64,000 nucleotides of DNA from Pirellula staleyi DSM 6068 (GCA_945875845.1 CAMCMB010000011.1:60885-124884); one strand, 5' to 3'. Shown: positions 46,927-55,404, counted from the stretch's first letter. Program-made: numbers and translations. Notes: generated by a model from the sequence alone, not told the origin.

Positions 46927-47307
46927 ATGATCGAGTTGGCGTTGCCATATCCGCCGAGTGTCAATCATTACTTCAGCTATTACCAGGGACGTCCCGTACT
47001 CTCCAAGGATGCACGCACGTATCGGCACCAAGTTCGCCGCATTGCGATCGCCAAAAGTATCAAACCGCTGATGGGACACATTGCGATCCGAATTGATATT
47101 GCACCGCCCGATGATCGTCGTCGCGATTGTGACAATGTGCAAAAGGCTGTTCTCGATGCGTTGCAGCATGCTGGTGTGTTCTGGGACGACTCGCAGGTCG
47201 TTTGGCTGCTGTCGATCAAGCATGAATCCAAGCCGAAAGGCCAGATCAAAGTGCAAATTGATGATGCCGAATCACAGACGCTCTCGCCCGCAATGGAGAT
47301 CGCCTAG
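46927..47307 (+). CDS. rusA: RusA-family Holliday junction resolvase
   Basis: 126 aa from the ATG after GGAAAGAG. It starts with the typical LPYPPSVNHYF, has a basic middle region, and contains the catalytic RusA signature IAPPDDRRRDCDNVQKAVLDALQHAGVFWDDSQVVWL, with the conserved Asp residues needed for metal-dependent cleavage. RusA proteins are encoded by many prophages and cut four-way junctions formed during replication and recombination. It fits well next to the Sak4/SSB pair. Confidence 0.93.
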   Translation: MIELALPYPPSVNHYFSYYQGRPVLSKDARTYRHQVRRIAIAKSIKPLMGHIAIRIDIAPPDDRRRDCDNVQKAVLDALQHAGVFWDDSQVVWLLSIKHESKPKGQIKVQIDDAESQTLSPAMEIA

Positions 47308-47309
47308 TC

Positions 47310-47579
47310 ATGTCGCAACTCACCCATTTCAGTCGCCCTATCATTCGATATCTGCCAAGTCTGAATCTCGTTGTCCGTTTTGATGATTCAGGCATCTCCT
47401 TCCGCGCGTACCGCTGCCGCAAATGGAAAAGCGTTACATGGGCTCAACTCGCATCTTTAGCAGACGAAACCGAGCCGGTAGTCCGGTTTTGTGAGACTGA
47501 TCACGGGTCAAGAGTTTTGAAGGCGATGGGAGTGCGTCTACCGTTGGGTGAGGAACCAAATAAAGGTGGGCCAGCTTGA
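47310..47579 (+). CDS. Small phage protein (unknown)
   Basis: 89 aa, beta-rich N terminus (IIRYLPSLNLVVRFDDSGISFRAYRCRKWKSVTWAQLASLAD). It directly follows RusA, and its stop overlaps the TTG start of the primase-helicase gene. No family recognised; coupling to the neighbours supports a replication-module role. Confidence 0.6.
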   Translation: MSQLTHFSRPIIRYLPSLNLVVRFDDSGISFRAYRCRKWKSVTWAQLASLADETEPVVRFCETDHGSRVLKAMGVRLPLGEEPNKGGPA

Positions 47580-50245
47580 GTCATCCAGCGATCACTCTAC
47601 TTACAACTCTGTTCGAGCAGTCAGACCTCATTCTCTTTCGTCCTGTGGAAGCATGGACTGAAGGTGGGCGGAAACGCAGCCGCGTTGACTATAGCAACGT
47701 ATGTTACCGGCCAGCTAAGGAAGCAACGCTCGAACAAACGCTGACTCGGTTGGAGACCAGTTCCGAGGCGGAGCGTACGAACTTATTCTTCGGTGTCTGT
47801 CCACGTGTTGGCAATAAAGGACGGTACGACCTTGCTTGGCAGATTCGTGTTGTCCGATGTCTCTGGGCTGATATTGATGGATGCAATGTTGCTCAAGCTA
47901 TTGAACGTTGCAATTCACAGGCAATCCCTTCGCCAACTGCAATCGTCAATAGCGGTAACGGCGTGCATCTGTATTGGCGTTTGGATCGCCCACTACTGAT
48001 CGACGATGTTGGCGATCCACCTCCCGTCGAAACGGAATGGTCAATTGGAAGCGACGGACGCAAAAAGCCCAAACGCTACGTTCTTGATGGTAAAGATCGT
48101 GTCTTCTTGGATCGACGCCATCATTTGACCAAGACAAGCCCAAAAGCACTGCAGGCCCAAGACCTACTGATGGGTATCGCGGCTGCGATCAATGCCGATC
48201 ACACGACCGACCTCACTCGGCTGCTTCGATTACCAGGCACATTGAATCGAAAAGATCAACGCAATGGTCGCGAACCAATCAAGGCAGAGTTGATCGAATG
48301 CGACAGCAATCGGCGTTATTCCCTTGATGCCTTTCAGAAGTTCGCAAAGTCATGTGAAGCCACCAAACGCCAGAGGCAGATTGAGGCGATGCCTTTGCCA
48401 GCCGTTCGTAAGCTATCGGCTGGGAAGTCCGATAAGCTCTCGGAGCTTATCGCCGCTTGCACGATCGCTTCGGAAGGCACGCGTTCTGAGGCCGACTTCG
48501 CTGTTTGCTGCTATGCGATTCGAAGTGGGATTGCGAAAGATGAAGTTTGGACACGGCTGCAGTCTGTCGGCAAGTTCGCAGAGCAAGGTCGCCGCTATTT
48601 CGACTTAACCTGGGAAAGTGGCGAGTACGATGTGCGGGCTACTTTGTGCGATCGCTTGCAAAAGCGTTTGCCAAATGAGAGCCCAGCGGTAGCTGCCCCT
48701 TCCGGTGACCAACAGGCAGAGGAGCCGGAAGAAAGACGAACCATTACGATCGACTCGCGATCAACGCCTGTGGCCTCGACCATGGGCCAGATCACCGATC
48801 GATTGCTTGCCACCGGCTCTTGCTTCAATCGAGTGGAGCAACTGGTTGTGGTGCGAGAACAATCGATCTCGCCGGTGCTCTCATCTGCGGAATTGACGGG
48901 ACTGCTCAATCAGCACGTCGAATTCTACTTCGTCAACGAAGATGGAGGCGAGTACAAGCCTCTGCCAACGTCTTATGCGAACACCTGGCTTAACAACGTT
49001 GGCCAACGGGAACGTTTGCCAGCAATTCGGCTGTTCAGCCACAATCCGATCTACACGGAGGACTGGCGGATGGTCAGTCCGGGTTTCGATCCCCAGTCTG
49101 GTTTCTACTATGCTGGTCCACATATTGAGCCAGTCGAAGGGACCAAGCATCTCGACGCGTTGTTGCGTGACTTTTGTTGGCGGAAGCCGGCAGACCGCAC
49201 GAATTACATCGGCATCCTGCTAACCGGTCTGCTCGTCTCACGTTTCATCGGCTCCAAGCCTGCTGCGCTGTTCAACGGGAATCAGCCTGAGCTGGGCAAA
49301 TCGGTTCTAGCACAAATCTTGGCAATCCTTCGGGATGGTCATCATGTGGAAACCGCATCGTACAACGCGAACGACGAAGAGTTCGAGAAGCGACTGGGAA
49401 CAATCGTCCGGCGTGGCGTAACGACAATCATCATCGATAACGCCAAGGCCCGAGGCCGCAATCCAAAGATTGATTCCGCCTGTCTTGAGCGATCCATCAC
49501 CGATCCGATTCTATCTTTTCGTTTATTAGGCTTCTCACAAGAGATTCGGGCTGAGAATTCGCACCTATTTTGCATCACCGCCAATTCGCCCGATGTGAGT
49601 CGCGACCTTATCACTCGCTGCGTAGTCATCAATTTGCATCACGAAGGCGATCCACGGAAGCGATCCTTTTCGATGGACGATCCAGAGGCTTACGTTCAGA
49701 CGCATCGGCTTCAGCTGCTCGGTGAGCTTGTAAACATGGTCGAACGCTGGAAAGCCAGCGGCATGCCTCTAGCCAAGATTCAAACTCGGTTCAACAAGAA
49801 GGGCTGGGGCAACATCATCGGCGGAATTCTTGAAGCCAATGGTGAACCGGACTTCATGGCCAATGCCGAGGATGCAGCCAGTGAGATGGATGACACTCGC
49901 CGCGAATTCGAAGAGCTCGTCACGGCGCTCGCAAAGCATCCGCAGGGGATCTGGTCCTCGTCTGAGTTAACCGACCTCGCAAACAAAAACTTTGTGCTTC
50001 AGTCCGAACTTGGCGACGGGACTCCTCGCTCTCAGACCACGCGCATGGGCAAACTCGCAGGTCGCTTCGTCGGGGAGCGTTTCAGCCTCGACGACGGCAC
50101 CTACGCAGTATTCAAACGAATCTCTGGCGGGCGACACACCCAGTATCAGGTCTTTCTAGAGTCGTCGCAAAGCGAACTCATCGGACATGCAGACGTCGAG
50201 AATCACACGTCTGCAACGTCTGCAGAAATGGAGCTGTTTTCATGA
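47576..50245 (+). CDS. Phage primase-helicase fusion (RepB-type primase plus SF3/AAA-like helicase)
   Basis: 889 aa from a TTG that overlaps the previous stop (TTGA). Residues 1-270 look like an archaeo-eukaryotic/RepB-like primase: LWADIDGCNVAQAIERC, then IVNSGNGVHLYWRL with the conserved SGxGxHxYW, and the TTDLTRLLRLPGTLNRKD helix. The C-terminal ATPase half has Walker A FNGNQPELGKSVLAQ (about 566-578) and Walker B TTIIIDNAK (about 613-621). It would start and unwind DNA at the phage origin. The array of TGCAGACGT repeats begins within its last 60 bases and continues into the downstream gap. Confidence 0.85.
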   Translation: MSHPAITLLTTLFEQSDLILFRPVEAWTEGGRKRSRVDYSNVCYRPAKEATLEQTLTRLETSSEAERTNLFFGVCPRVGNKGRYDLAWQIRVVRCLWADIDGCNVAQAIERCNSQAIPSPTAIVNSGNGVHLYWRLDRPLLIDDVGDPPPVETEWSIGSDGRKKPKRYVLDGKDRVFLDRRHHLTKTSPKALQAQDLLMGIAAAINADHTTDLTRLLRLPGTLNRKDQRNGREPIKAELIECDSNRRYSLDAFQKFAKSCEATKRQRQIEAMPLPAVRKLSAGKSDKLSELIAACTIASEGTRSEADFAVCCYAIRSGIAKDEVWTRLQSVGKFAEQGRRYFDLTWESGEYDVRATLCDRLQKRLPNESPAVAAPSGDQQAEEPEERRTITIDSRSTPVASTMGQITDRLLATGSCFNRVEQLVVVREQSISPVLSSAELTGLLNQHVEFYFVNEDGGEYKPLPTSYANTWLNNVGQRERLPAIRLFSHNPIYTEDWRMVSPGFDPQSGFYYAGPHIEPVEGTKHLDALLRDFCWRKPADRTNYIGILLTGLLVSRFIGSKPAALFNGNQPELGKSVLAQILAILRDGHHVETASYNANDEEFEKRLGTIVRRGVTTIIIDNAKARGRNPKIDSACLERSITDPILSFRLLGFSQEIRAENSHLFCITANSPDVSRDLITRCVVINLHHEGDPRKRSFSMDDPEAYVQTHRLQLLGELVNMVERWKASGMPLAKIQTRFNKKGWGNIIGGILEANGEPDFMANAEDAASEMDDTRREFEELVTALAKHPQGIWSSSELTDLANKNFVLQSELGDGTPRSQTTRMGKLAGRFVGERFSLDDGTYAVFKRISGGRHTQYQVFLESSQSELIGHADVENHTSATSAEMELFS

Positions 50246-50523
50246 TCAATATCACAAATGCAAATACTGCCGGTCGTTTGTATCGCTTTGGCTGCTTCCA
50301 CGTTGGAGTCATGACTTTGGCCTGCAGACGTTTCGGACGTTTTGCAGACATAAAGATTTCCAAACGTCTGCAAGTTTCATCCTGCAATTTCATTGGTGGT
50401 AGCAGACGTTGCAGACGTTTCAGACGTTTATCCCCAGTTAGTTATTGGAAGGGTAAACAACGTGTTTTTCCCCGTATGTAGATCGTATAGGGAAACACGT
50501 CCGCAACGTCTGCAACGTCTGCA
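50188..50523. repeat. Iteron-like array, candidate phage replication origin
   Basis: At least ten copies of TGCAGACGT(T) or its complement ACGTCTGCA, most exact, a few with one change: 50188, 50207, 50216, 50323, 50364, 50402, 50411, 50420, 50497, 50506 and 50515. They occur in both orientations, singly and in direct tandem of 9-bp period. The array covers the last codons of the primase-helicase gene and nearly the whole 330-base gap after it, which has no gene. Position and design match phage and plasmid origins that bind an initiator. Confidence 0.6.
50460..50500. other. Imperfect palindrome inside the iteron array
   Basis: ACGTGTTTTTCCCCGTATG, five bases, then CGTATAGGGAAACACGT: two arms that pair over most of their length, located between the last two repeat groups. 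It may be a cruciform, a terminator for the upstream operon or part of the origin. Confidence 0.45.
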
Positions 50524-50576
50524 AGCCAATCAAACCACCGTTTTCAACCGCTCAAAAATCGAAAGGCACCCACGCT

Positions 50577-51047
50577 ATGAATCACGCATTTGACTCTCGC
50601 CCTACCGTCTACAACGGCGTCCAGTTCCGTTCCCGCTTAGAAGCACAATGGGCGTGCTTCTTTGAGCAAGCGAAATGGAAGTGGGACTATGAGCCCATGG
50701 ACCTCCTCGGTTGGACGCCAACCTTTCGTGTGGAGTTTCCGTGCGGTCACACCGAGTGCTCTGACACCCATGTGCTTTTGATCGATGTGCAACCGTTCGA
50801 TGACATCGAGTCGTTTGCTGGCCGTCGTTGCATGGACTTCGCATTCGGCGAGTGCTGGAAGCCAACCGGTGAGATTGAATCCATTCCCGCTGATGCATCA
50901 GCCGCATTCGGAATCAATCCCGATGTGACCTATTGGGAAATGGGTCATGGTGCCGGCGGCGGTCTCGAGAACGTCCAAAACTGGGTGTTCACCAATGCCC
51001 CCGAACTCTGGAAGACAGCCGGGAACATCATCCGAGGCTGCTCATGA
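50577..51047 (+). CDS. Phage protein with PD-(D/E)XK nuclease-like N terminus
   Basis: 156 aa. The pattern TVYNGVQFRSRLEAQWACFFEQAKWKWDYEPMDL, followed by a hydrophobic strand (TFRVEF) and later LLIDVQPF, resembles a widespread group of small phage proteins regarded as PD-(D/E)XK-fold endonuclease-like. The Glu of RSRLEA and the later acidic/Gln positions would form the site, but the expected Lys is not evident. It lies directly after the candidate origin and could act in nicking, repair or methyl-dependent cleavage; this is inferred. Confidence 0.65.
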   Translation: MNHAFDSRPTVYNGVQFRSRLEAQWACFFEQAKWKWDYEPMDLLGWTPTFRVEFPCGHTECSDTHVLLIDVQPFDDIESFAGRRCMDFAFGECWKPTGEIESIPADASAAFGINPDVTYWEMGHGAGGGLENVQNWVFTNAPELWKTAGNIIRGCS

Positions 51048-51265
51048 GTAACCAATCGAGAACGCAAGTCATCGCACACGTTAGCGTCTGTCGCAACCGT
51101 TGCACTGCGTTCGAGTGCAACGCCCAGCCAGCACGACGACGCGTCAGTGGGCCAACAGTGGCCCCCACGTTGCGTCTGCCACTATGGCACTCGCAAGCCC
51201 CAAACGATGGGTCCTCCCCCAAAAACCACCGCGTTCTTGGGCCGTGGGAACAGCCGCGCGATTAG
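51044..51265 (+). CDS. Possible small basic Cys-containing protein
   Basis: 73 aa. The ATG overlaps the stop of the preceding gene (ATGA), as seen for many real pairs in this element. The sequence (VSVCRNRCTAFECNAQPARRR) has three Cys near the N terminus and a Pro/Arg-rich remainder. No family is recognised and composition alone is not convincing, so it may be spurious. Confidence 0.35.
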   Translation: MSNQSRTQVIAHVSVCRNRCTAFECNAQPARRRVSGPTVAPTLRLPLWHSQAPNDGSSPKNHRVLGPWEQPRD

Positions 51266-51319
51266 ACACAGTTTGTTTGTTTTGTCCGACCCCCAGCTCC
51301 CTAGCCAAAGGATTGAATT

Positions 51320-52714
51320 ATGACCACCACTGCCCTGCAGATTGAAATGTGGACGCTCGATCGAGTTCGTCCCTATGAAAACAACCCTCGCAACAACGAC
51401 AAAGCCGTCGACGCGGTTGCAGCTTCGATCAAGGAATTTGGATTCTCGCAGCCAATTGTTGTCGACACCGACAGTGTCATCATCGTCGGCCATACGCGTT
51501 TGAAGGCCGCGCAGAAGCTTGGGCTTGAGCGAGTACCAGTCGTGGTCGCTTCGCACCTGACGCCAGAGCAAGTTCGAGCGTATCGGATCGCCGACAACAA
51601 AACCGCTGAGATCGCGGAATGGAATTACGACCTGTTGCCGATCGAATTGTCGGCATTGCAGGAAGCGAACTACGATCTCGGGCTCCTCGGTTTCAACGCT
51701 GAGGAACTTGCAAAGCTGATGGACACCGGCGTCAACGAAGGTTTGACCGATCCGGATGATATTCCCGAATCGCCAGACGAAGCTGTCACTCAACCTGGTG
51801 ATCTTTGGATCCTCGGCAACCATCGGTTGCTATGTGGCAACAGCTCATCGCCGGCAGATCTGGATCGTTTGTTGGCCGGCGCTGCCATCCACCTCGTTAA
51901 CACAGATCCGCCTTACAACGTGAAGGTTGAACCACGATCGAACAATGCGATTGCTGCTGGCCTCTCTTCGTTCACCAACGATGGGGCAGCTTCAAGGCTT
52001 AAAGGTGGCCAAGGGAATGCTGCGTCGTTTGGTGTGGACCACGAGACTGGCAAGCCGAAGCATGCGGCGACGCACAAAAAGCTTCGTGCGAAAGATCGTC
52101 CGTTAGCGAATGACTTCGTTAGCGATGAGGCCTTTGATCAACTGCTCGACGATTGGTTCGGAAACATTGCCCGAGTTTTGCTGCCAGGTCGTTGCTTCTA
52201 CATCTGGGGTGGCTACGCCAACTGCGGCAACTATCCGCCCGTGCTGAAGAAGCATGGGCTGTACTTTTCGCAGTCCATTATCTGGGACAAGCAGCATCCT
52301 GTTTTGACACGCAAGGATTTTATGGGTGCTCACGAATGGGCGTTCTATGGCTGGAAGGAAGGAGCTGGGCATAGGTACTACGGTCCTAAGAATGCGACGG
52401 ACCTATGGCAGGTGAAGAAGATCAATCCGCAGTCAATGTCCCACTTGACTCAGAAGCCAGCGGAGCTTGCGGTTCGAGCGATGCAGTACTCGTCGGTGCA
52501 AGGTGAGAACGTGCTGGACCTGTTTGGTGGTAGTGGCTCAACGATGATCGGCGCGGAGCAGTGCGGTCGCAATTCGTTCTTGATGGAACTCGACACGCTT
52601 TACTGCGACGTCATTGCCGACCGCTATCAACGCTTCACTGGTATCCCAGCGGTCTTGGAACGGACCGGCGAGTCGCCCATTCCAATGCAGCCTCGTGAAC
52701 AGAACATGCGATAG
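51320..52714 (+). CDS. ParB-domain / DNA methyltransferase fusion (adenine-N6 or cytosine-N4, beta class)
   Basis: 464 aa. Residues 1-100 are a ParB/sulfiredoxin-type domain (VRPYENNPRNNDKAVDAVAASIKEFGFSQPIVVD, IIVGHTRLKAAQKLG). The methyltransferase half has catalytic motif IV NTDPPYNV (about 195-202) and, after it, the AdoMet motif I LDLFGGSGSTMIGAEQCGR (about 397-415), the order of beta-class enzymes. Such fusions are common in phages and protect their DNA or modify it at defined sites. It is the last plus-strand gene before the leftward cluster and ends only ten bases from its first member. Confidence 0.93.
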   Translation: MTTTALQIEMWTLDRVRPYENNPRNNDKAVDAVAASIKEFGFSQPIVVDTDSVIIVGHTRLKAAQKLGLERVPVVVASHLTPEQVRAYRIADNKTAEIAEWNYDLLPIELSALQEANYDLGLLGFNAEELAKLMDTGVNEGLTDPDDIPESPDEAVTQPGDLWILGNHRLLCGNSSSPADLDRLLAGAAIHLVNTDPPYNVKVEPRSNNAIAAGLSSFTNDGAASRLKGGQGNAASFGVDHETGKPKHAATHKKLRAKDRPLANDFVSDEAFDQLLDDWFGNIARVLLPGRCFYIWGGYANCGNYPPVLKKHGLYFSQSIIWDKQHPVLTRKDFMGAHEWAFYGWKEGAGHRYYGPKNATDLWQVKKINPQSMSHLTQKPAELAVRAMQYSSVQGENVLDLFGGSGSTMIGAEQCGRNSFLMELDTLYCDVIADRYQRFTGIPAVLERTGESPIPMQPREQNMR

Positions 52715-52724
52715 GAGGTTGCGT

Positions 52725-53042
52725 TCAAAACTTATGACTATGCCAAGCCTCGTCTTCAAAGACATAGATGTACTCCGCTCCGCAGTTCCTGGCGAATTCA
52801 TGCAGGGCTGCGCGAGTGGGCATGACAACCGCGCGGTTGCCGTCGGTGAATCGTTCGGGTGTTCCGTCGTTAGCGAGCGAACGAATGTCGCCGCCTACGA
52901 CCAACGTTCGTGCCGACTCGATCGAAGTGTAATGTTCTTTGAGGACTCTGCCGGCATGGTCTTGGTAGCCATCGAAGTGAAGGTAGATCGCCGCGTAGCG
53001 ACCGTCTTCTTGCTTGCAGGCAATAGTTGCTCTTGTGGACAT
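52725..53042 (-). CDS. Conserved small phage/plasmid protein (STRATI type)
   Basis: 105 aa. MSTRATIACKQEDGRYAAIYLHFDGYQDHAGRVLKEHYTS with the later LVVGGDIRSL is a pattern I recall from many phage and plasmid proteins of unknown function. The C terminus has EYIYVFEDEAWH. This gene proves that the leftward strand is the coding one here and that the very long opposite open frame is not. It is the last member of the leftward cluster. Confidence 0.85.
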   Translation of the reverse strand: MSTRATIACKQEDGRYAAIYLHFDGYQDHAGRVLKEHYTSIESARTLVVGGDIRSLANDGTPERFTDGNRAVVMPTRAALHEFARNCGAEYIYVFEDEAWHSHKF

Positions 53043-53054
53043 AGGTTGGCTTCC

Positions 53055-53285
53055 TTACTTCGATGGTTCGTGGTGGTTGGGTTCGACGATGGCGACACAA
53101 TCGTCGGGCATCGTCAGCATGAGGGAGCGACCGTTGTCCCAATCGACATCGACCTGCGTCCAATCGCGGTGCTCGTGGACTTCAACGACCGTCCCGAGCG
53201 ATCCAACGGGTATCGGGTCTGGATCTTGCGGCATCGATACCAAACGGATGCGATCGCCTTTCTTCATTCGTGGTTGCATGGTCAT
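53055..53285 (-). CDS. DUF4314-like protein
   Basis: 76 aa. KKGDRIRLVSMPQDPDPIPVGSLGTVVEVHEHRDWTQVDVDWDNGRSLMLTMPDDCVAIV has the GDRIRLVxMxxDPxPIPxGxxGTV core of DUF4314, a small beta-barrel-like domain common in phages and mobile elements. Function unknown. Only 12 bases separate it from its neighbours, so it is co-transcribed. Confidence 0.85.
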   Translation of the reverse strand: MTMQPRMKKGDRIRLVSMPQDPDPIPVGSLGTVVEVHEHRDWTQVDVDWDNGRSLMLTMPDDCVAIVEPNHHEPSK

Positions 53286-53297
53286 TGGTTCCTTGTT

Positions 53298-53513
53298 TCA
53301 TTTGGTGGATGTGTTGAGTTTGTCGAGCAGTTCGCCGGCTTGAGCCAGGCGTGCGTTGACCTGGGCCATCGTGTGAACGTTCCGCCACCGCAGCTTTGGG
53401 TCATCGGGTTGTTTCAAAGCGTCAAGCGATTGACGCAATCGATCGAGGTAGTCGCGTGCTACGAGGTGAAGGTTTTCGTAGGGAGCTGCCGGCTCAAGGG
53501 TTGGTTCGGCCAT
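53298..53513 (-). CDS. Small helical protein (unknown)
   Basis: 71 aa, two long helices (LHLVARDYLDRLRQSLDALKQ and RNVHTMAQVNARLAQAGELLDKLNTS). No family recognised. First gene of a tight three-gene unit with the DUF4314 and STRATI-type genes; a 250-base gap upstream holds a degenerate copy of the leader repeat. Confidence 0.6.
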   Translation of the reverse strand: MAEPTLEPAAPYENLHLVARDYLDRLRQSLDALKQPDDPKLRWRNVHTMAQVNARLAQAGELLDKLNTSTK

Positions 53514-53765
53514 GGTTGGTTCCTAGTTGTTGGAGAAACGAGAGACAATCCTCAACAGTCAGCCAGCGAATCCCCAAAACATCAAGCCAACATGCGAGCA
53601 TGTTTTGCGAAATTTCTGGAAACATGTGCATGCGCCGGCGAACCGCAGTTTCGCGACTTGTCGCGTTGTGTTGCGCTTTGGGCTTATGTTCGCATCAACG
53701 AGAAAACGCCCACACGGTTTAAACGTGGGGCGATTGGTGGGAAGCGTTCCGTGCTTCGGGCTTGT
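53514..53765. other. Gap with degenerate leader element and two palindromes
   Basis: 250 non-coding bases in the leftward cluster. ATCAAGCC at 53581-53588 matches the CAAGCC part of the leader repeats, but the ACACACATGAGCCATG core is missing. Palindromes are AACATGCGAGCATGTT (53588-53603) and CCCACACGGTTTAAACGTGGGG (53709-53730). It separates the last three genes of the cluster from the rest. Confidence 0.5.
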
Positions 53766-53999
53766 CTACAAGTCGCGCGGTACCAAGATGGCAGCGCCGT
53801 GGCCGGAAACTGCGATCGAATCTCCGTTGGTCGTTCGGGCGAACAGCGTGGGACCTTGGCGGATCACATCCACCACGCTGCCGACGTTGAGCTTGCGATT
53901 CTTGATCGTTCGCAGGTCGTAGGTGATGCCTGGCTCTGGCGTTGCGATCTCGCCGTCGGCCAGGTCATCCACCGTTCGCAAATCGTAAAAATGTTTCAC
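53766..53999 (-). CDS. Small beta-rich protein (unknown)
   Basis: 77 aa (MKHFYDLRTVDDLADGEIATPEPGITYDLRTIKNRKLNVGSVVDVIRQGPTLFARTTNGDSIAVSG region). The YDLRT phrase occurs twice, near residues 5 and 28, suggesting a short internal duplication. No family recognised. Twelve bases downstream of the HARE-HTH gene. Confidence 0.6.
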   Translation of the reverse strand: MKHFYDLRTVDDLADGEIATPEPGITYDLRTIKNRKLNVGSVVDVIRQGPTLFARTTNGDSIAVSGHGAAILVPRDL

Positions 54000-54011
54000 C
54001 GGTTCGGTCTC

Positions 54012-54581
54012 CTAGCCTCGAACGGTGAAGCGTCCGCGTTCGGTCTTCACGAACTTGCTGTCGTCGCCCTTGGCCAAGTCGCGAAGGATCGCGCTGTACA
54101 GCGTCGCGTGTGGAGTCTTGCCTCCAGGGCTTGTCCAATAGCCCTTTGTCTCCATCGCGGTGATCAATTCTTGTGCGTTCATCGGTTCGCTCGATTCGCC
54201 AAGAACTTTCAAGGCCGCAGCGACGCAGCTCAAACGCTTCTCACCGGCGTCGGTGGTCTCAGGGGTTGTTGCTTTTGCCTTGCGTGGTTTCTTGAGGACC
54301 GCAACCGCTGTGGAAGAATCGCCTCCGATCGTTTCGACCGTGGCCGGTTCGTTCTCAACCACCGTTACGTTACCTTCGGTGGTGACCTTCGCGCGTCCGC
54401 GTTTCGCACCTACTTCGCCCTGAAGGCGTTGAGCGCTCTTGATGAGAATCTTCTTACCGGTCGCGAGGTTGGTTGCGTCCCAGCCGCCTTGAGGCTTCTC
54501 GGCATCGATCCGAATCTCGCAGCGATTGCCCGAAACGTTCGCGTAGTACTTGCCACCAATCTTTACTTCTGCCTTCTTCAT
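54012..54581 (-). CDS. HARE-HTH domain protein
   Basis: 189 aa from the ATG after GGAG; thirteen codons upstream are less likely. The N-terminal 45 residues (KKAEVKIGGKYYANVSGNRCEIRIDAEKPQGGWDATNLATGKKI) form a small beta-barrel-like unit. After a low-complexity Thr/Val/Lys linker, residues 120-189 (SCVAAALKVLGESSEPMNAQELITAMETKGYWTSPGGKTPHATLYSAILRDL, then KFVKTERGRFTV) match the HARE-HTH winged helix found in the delta subunit of RNA polymerase, Polycomb-linked ASXL and many restriction/modification-associated proteins. It has been proposed to read modified DNA. It may cooperate with the phage methyltransferase; this is inferred. Confidence 0.82.
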   Translation of the reverse strand: MKKAEVKIGGKYYANVSGNRCEIRIDAEKPQGGWDATNLATGKKILIKSAQRLQGEVGAKRGRAKVTTEGNVTVVENEPATVETIGGDSSTAVAVLKKPRKAKATTPETTDAGEKRLSCVAAALKVLGESSEPMNAQELITAMETKGYWTSPGGKTPHATLYSAILRDLAKGDDSKFVKTERGRFTVRG

Positions 54582-54674
54582 CTTGGTATCTCCAAATCTG
54601 TGTTCGTGGTTGGCTGCCATCGTCAGGCCGATCGAACCACCGATCGACTACGCGCGTCCGTGCTGCGTTTCGGC

Positions 54675-54989
54675 TTATTGACCAAAGACCAAGTCCGACA
54701 ATCCCTCGCAGAGAAAGTCGACTATCACTTGGACCTCCGTATTGACCGCCGGCACATCCAAGCCACGGTCGAAGTTGAACATCACTTTGCGGTCGGCCAG
54801 GCGTTGAACCCAAAGCTTCGAAATCTTGCTCTGGTTCAATTCGTACGAATCGTGTTCTGCGTGTTCGGCGAAGACCAAAGCATCGAAGCGATATTCGTCG
54901 TTGATCTTGCCTTGCACCCAAGATCCGCCAGCGCCGCGGTTGCGATTACTGATCTTGGTGATCGTCAGGTCGAGGTCGTGTTGGGTCAT
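54675..54989 (-). CDS. Small phage protein (unknown)
   Basis: 104 aa from an ATG after CGGAGA. It begins MTQHDLDLTITKISNRNRGAGGSWVQGKINDEYRF and appears to be an alpha/beta fold with a His-rich EHAEHDSYE loop. An in-frame upstream ATG falls in the leader repeat and is unlikely to be used. It stands behind leader repeat copy 1. No family recognised. Confidence 0.7.
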   Translation of the reverse strand: MTQHDLDLTITKISNRNRGAGGSWVQGKINDEYRFDALVFAEHAEHDSYELNQSKISKLWVQRLADRKVMFNFDRGLDVPAVNTEVQVIVDFLCEGLSDLVFGQ

Positions 54990-55032
54990 CTGCTGGTCTC
55001 CGTTGCTTGGTTGGTGAATCGTTTTCGCGTTA

Positions 55033-55068
55033 ACACACATGAGCCATGCGGTTTGAACCGCATCAAGC
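55033..55068 (-). repeat. Leader repeat, copy 1
   Basis: Plus-strand sense: ACACACATGAGCCATGCGGT then TTGAACCGCATCAAGC. The ATGCGGTTTGAACCGCAT part is a perfect palindrome with 8-bp arms. It lies 44 bases upstream of the start codon at 54989 and 5-40 bases after the stop of the preceding leftward gene. Confidence 0.8.
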
Positions 55069-55073
55069 CAGAT

Positions 55074-55322
55074 TCAAAAGGAATTCGAATTCTTTTCTTC
55101 GGCGCATACCTGCGTTCGGAAATGTTGAGCGAGCTTCGCTGCGGTGGCCTGCACATCAGCCAGTTCGTCGAAGAACTGTTTCATGGTCGATGGGTCGGAA
55201 GCGGCGAGGATCGGCATCTCTTCGACCGCTGCGTACAGGTCGCTGATTGTTTCCAGCGCTCGTCGGTGTGCGCCGAGGAACTGGGCCGAGGTCAGGCGTG
55301 GTCGGTTGGTCATGGTTGGCAT
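55074..55322 (-). CDS. Small helical protein (unknown)
   Basis: 82 aa, helical (SAQFLGAHRRALETISDLYAAVEEMP and MKQFFDELADVQATAAKLAQHF). An ATG nine bases downstream is an alternative start. The last codons (KNSNSF) lie in the palindrome AAAAGGAATTCGAATTCTTTT, so the gene end doubles as a hairpin. It stands behind leader repeat copy 2. Family unknown. Confidence 0.65.
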   Translation of the reverse strand: MPTMTNRPRLTSAQFLGAHRRALETISDLYAAVEEMPILAASDPSTMKQFFDELADVQATAAKLAQHFRTQVCAEEKNSNSF

Positions 55323-55367
55323 CGTGTTGATCTCCGTTTGTTCGGGTTTGATATGTCTTATGCGATG

Positions 55368-55404
55368 ACACACATGAGCCATGCGGTTCAAACCGCATCA
55401 AGCC
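55368..55404 (-). repeat. Leader repeat, copy 2
   Basis: Plus-strand sense: ACACACATGAGCCATGCGGT then TCAAACCGCATCAAGCC. Same palindrome as copy 1 with an exchanged centre (CA for TG), keeping the pairing. It is 46 bases upstream of the 55322 start codon. Confidence 0.8.
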
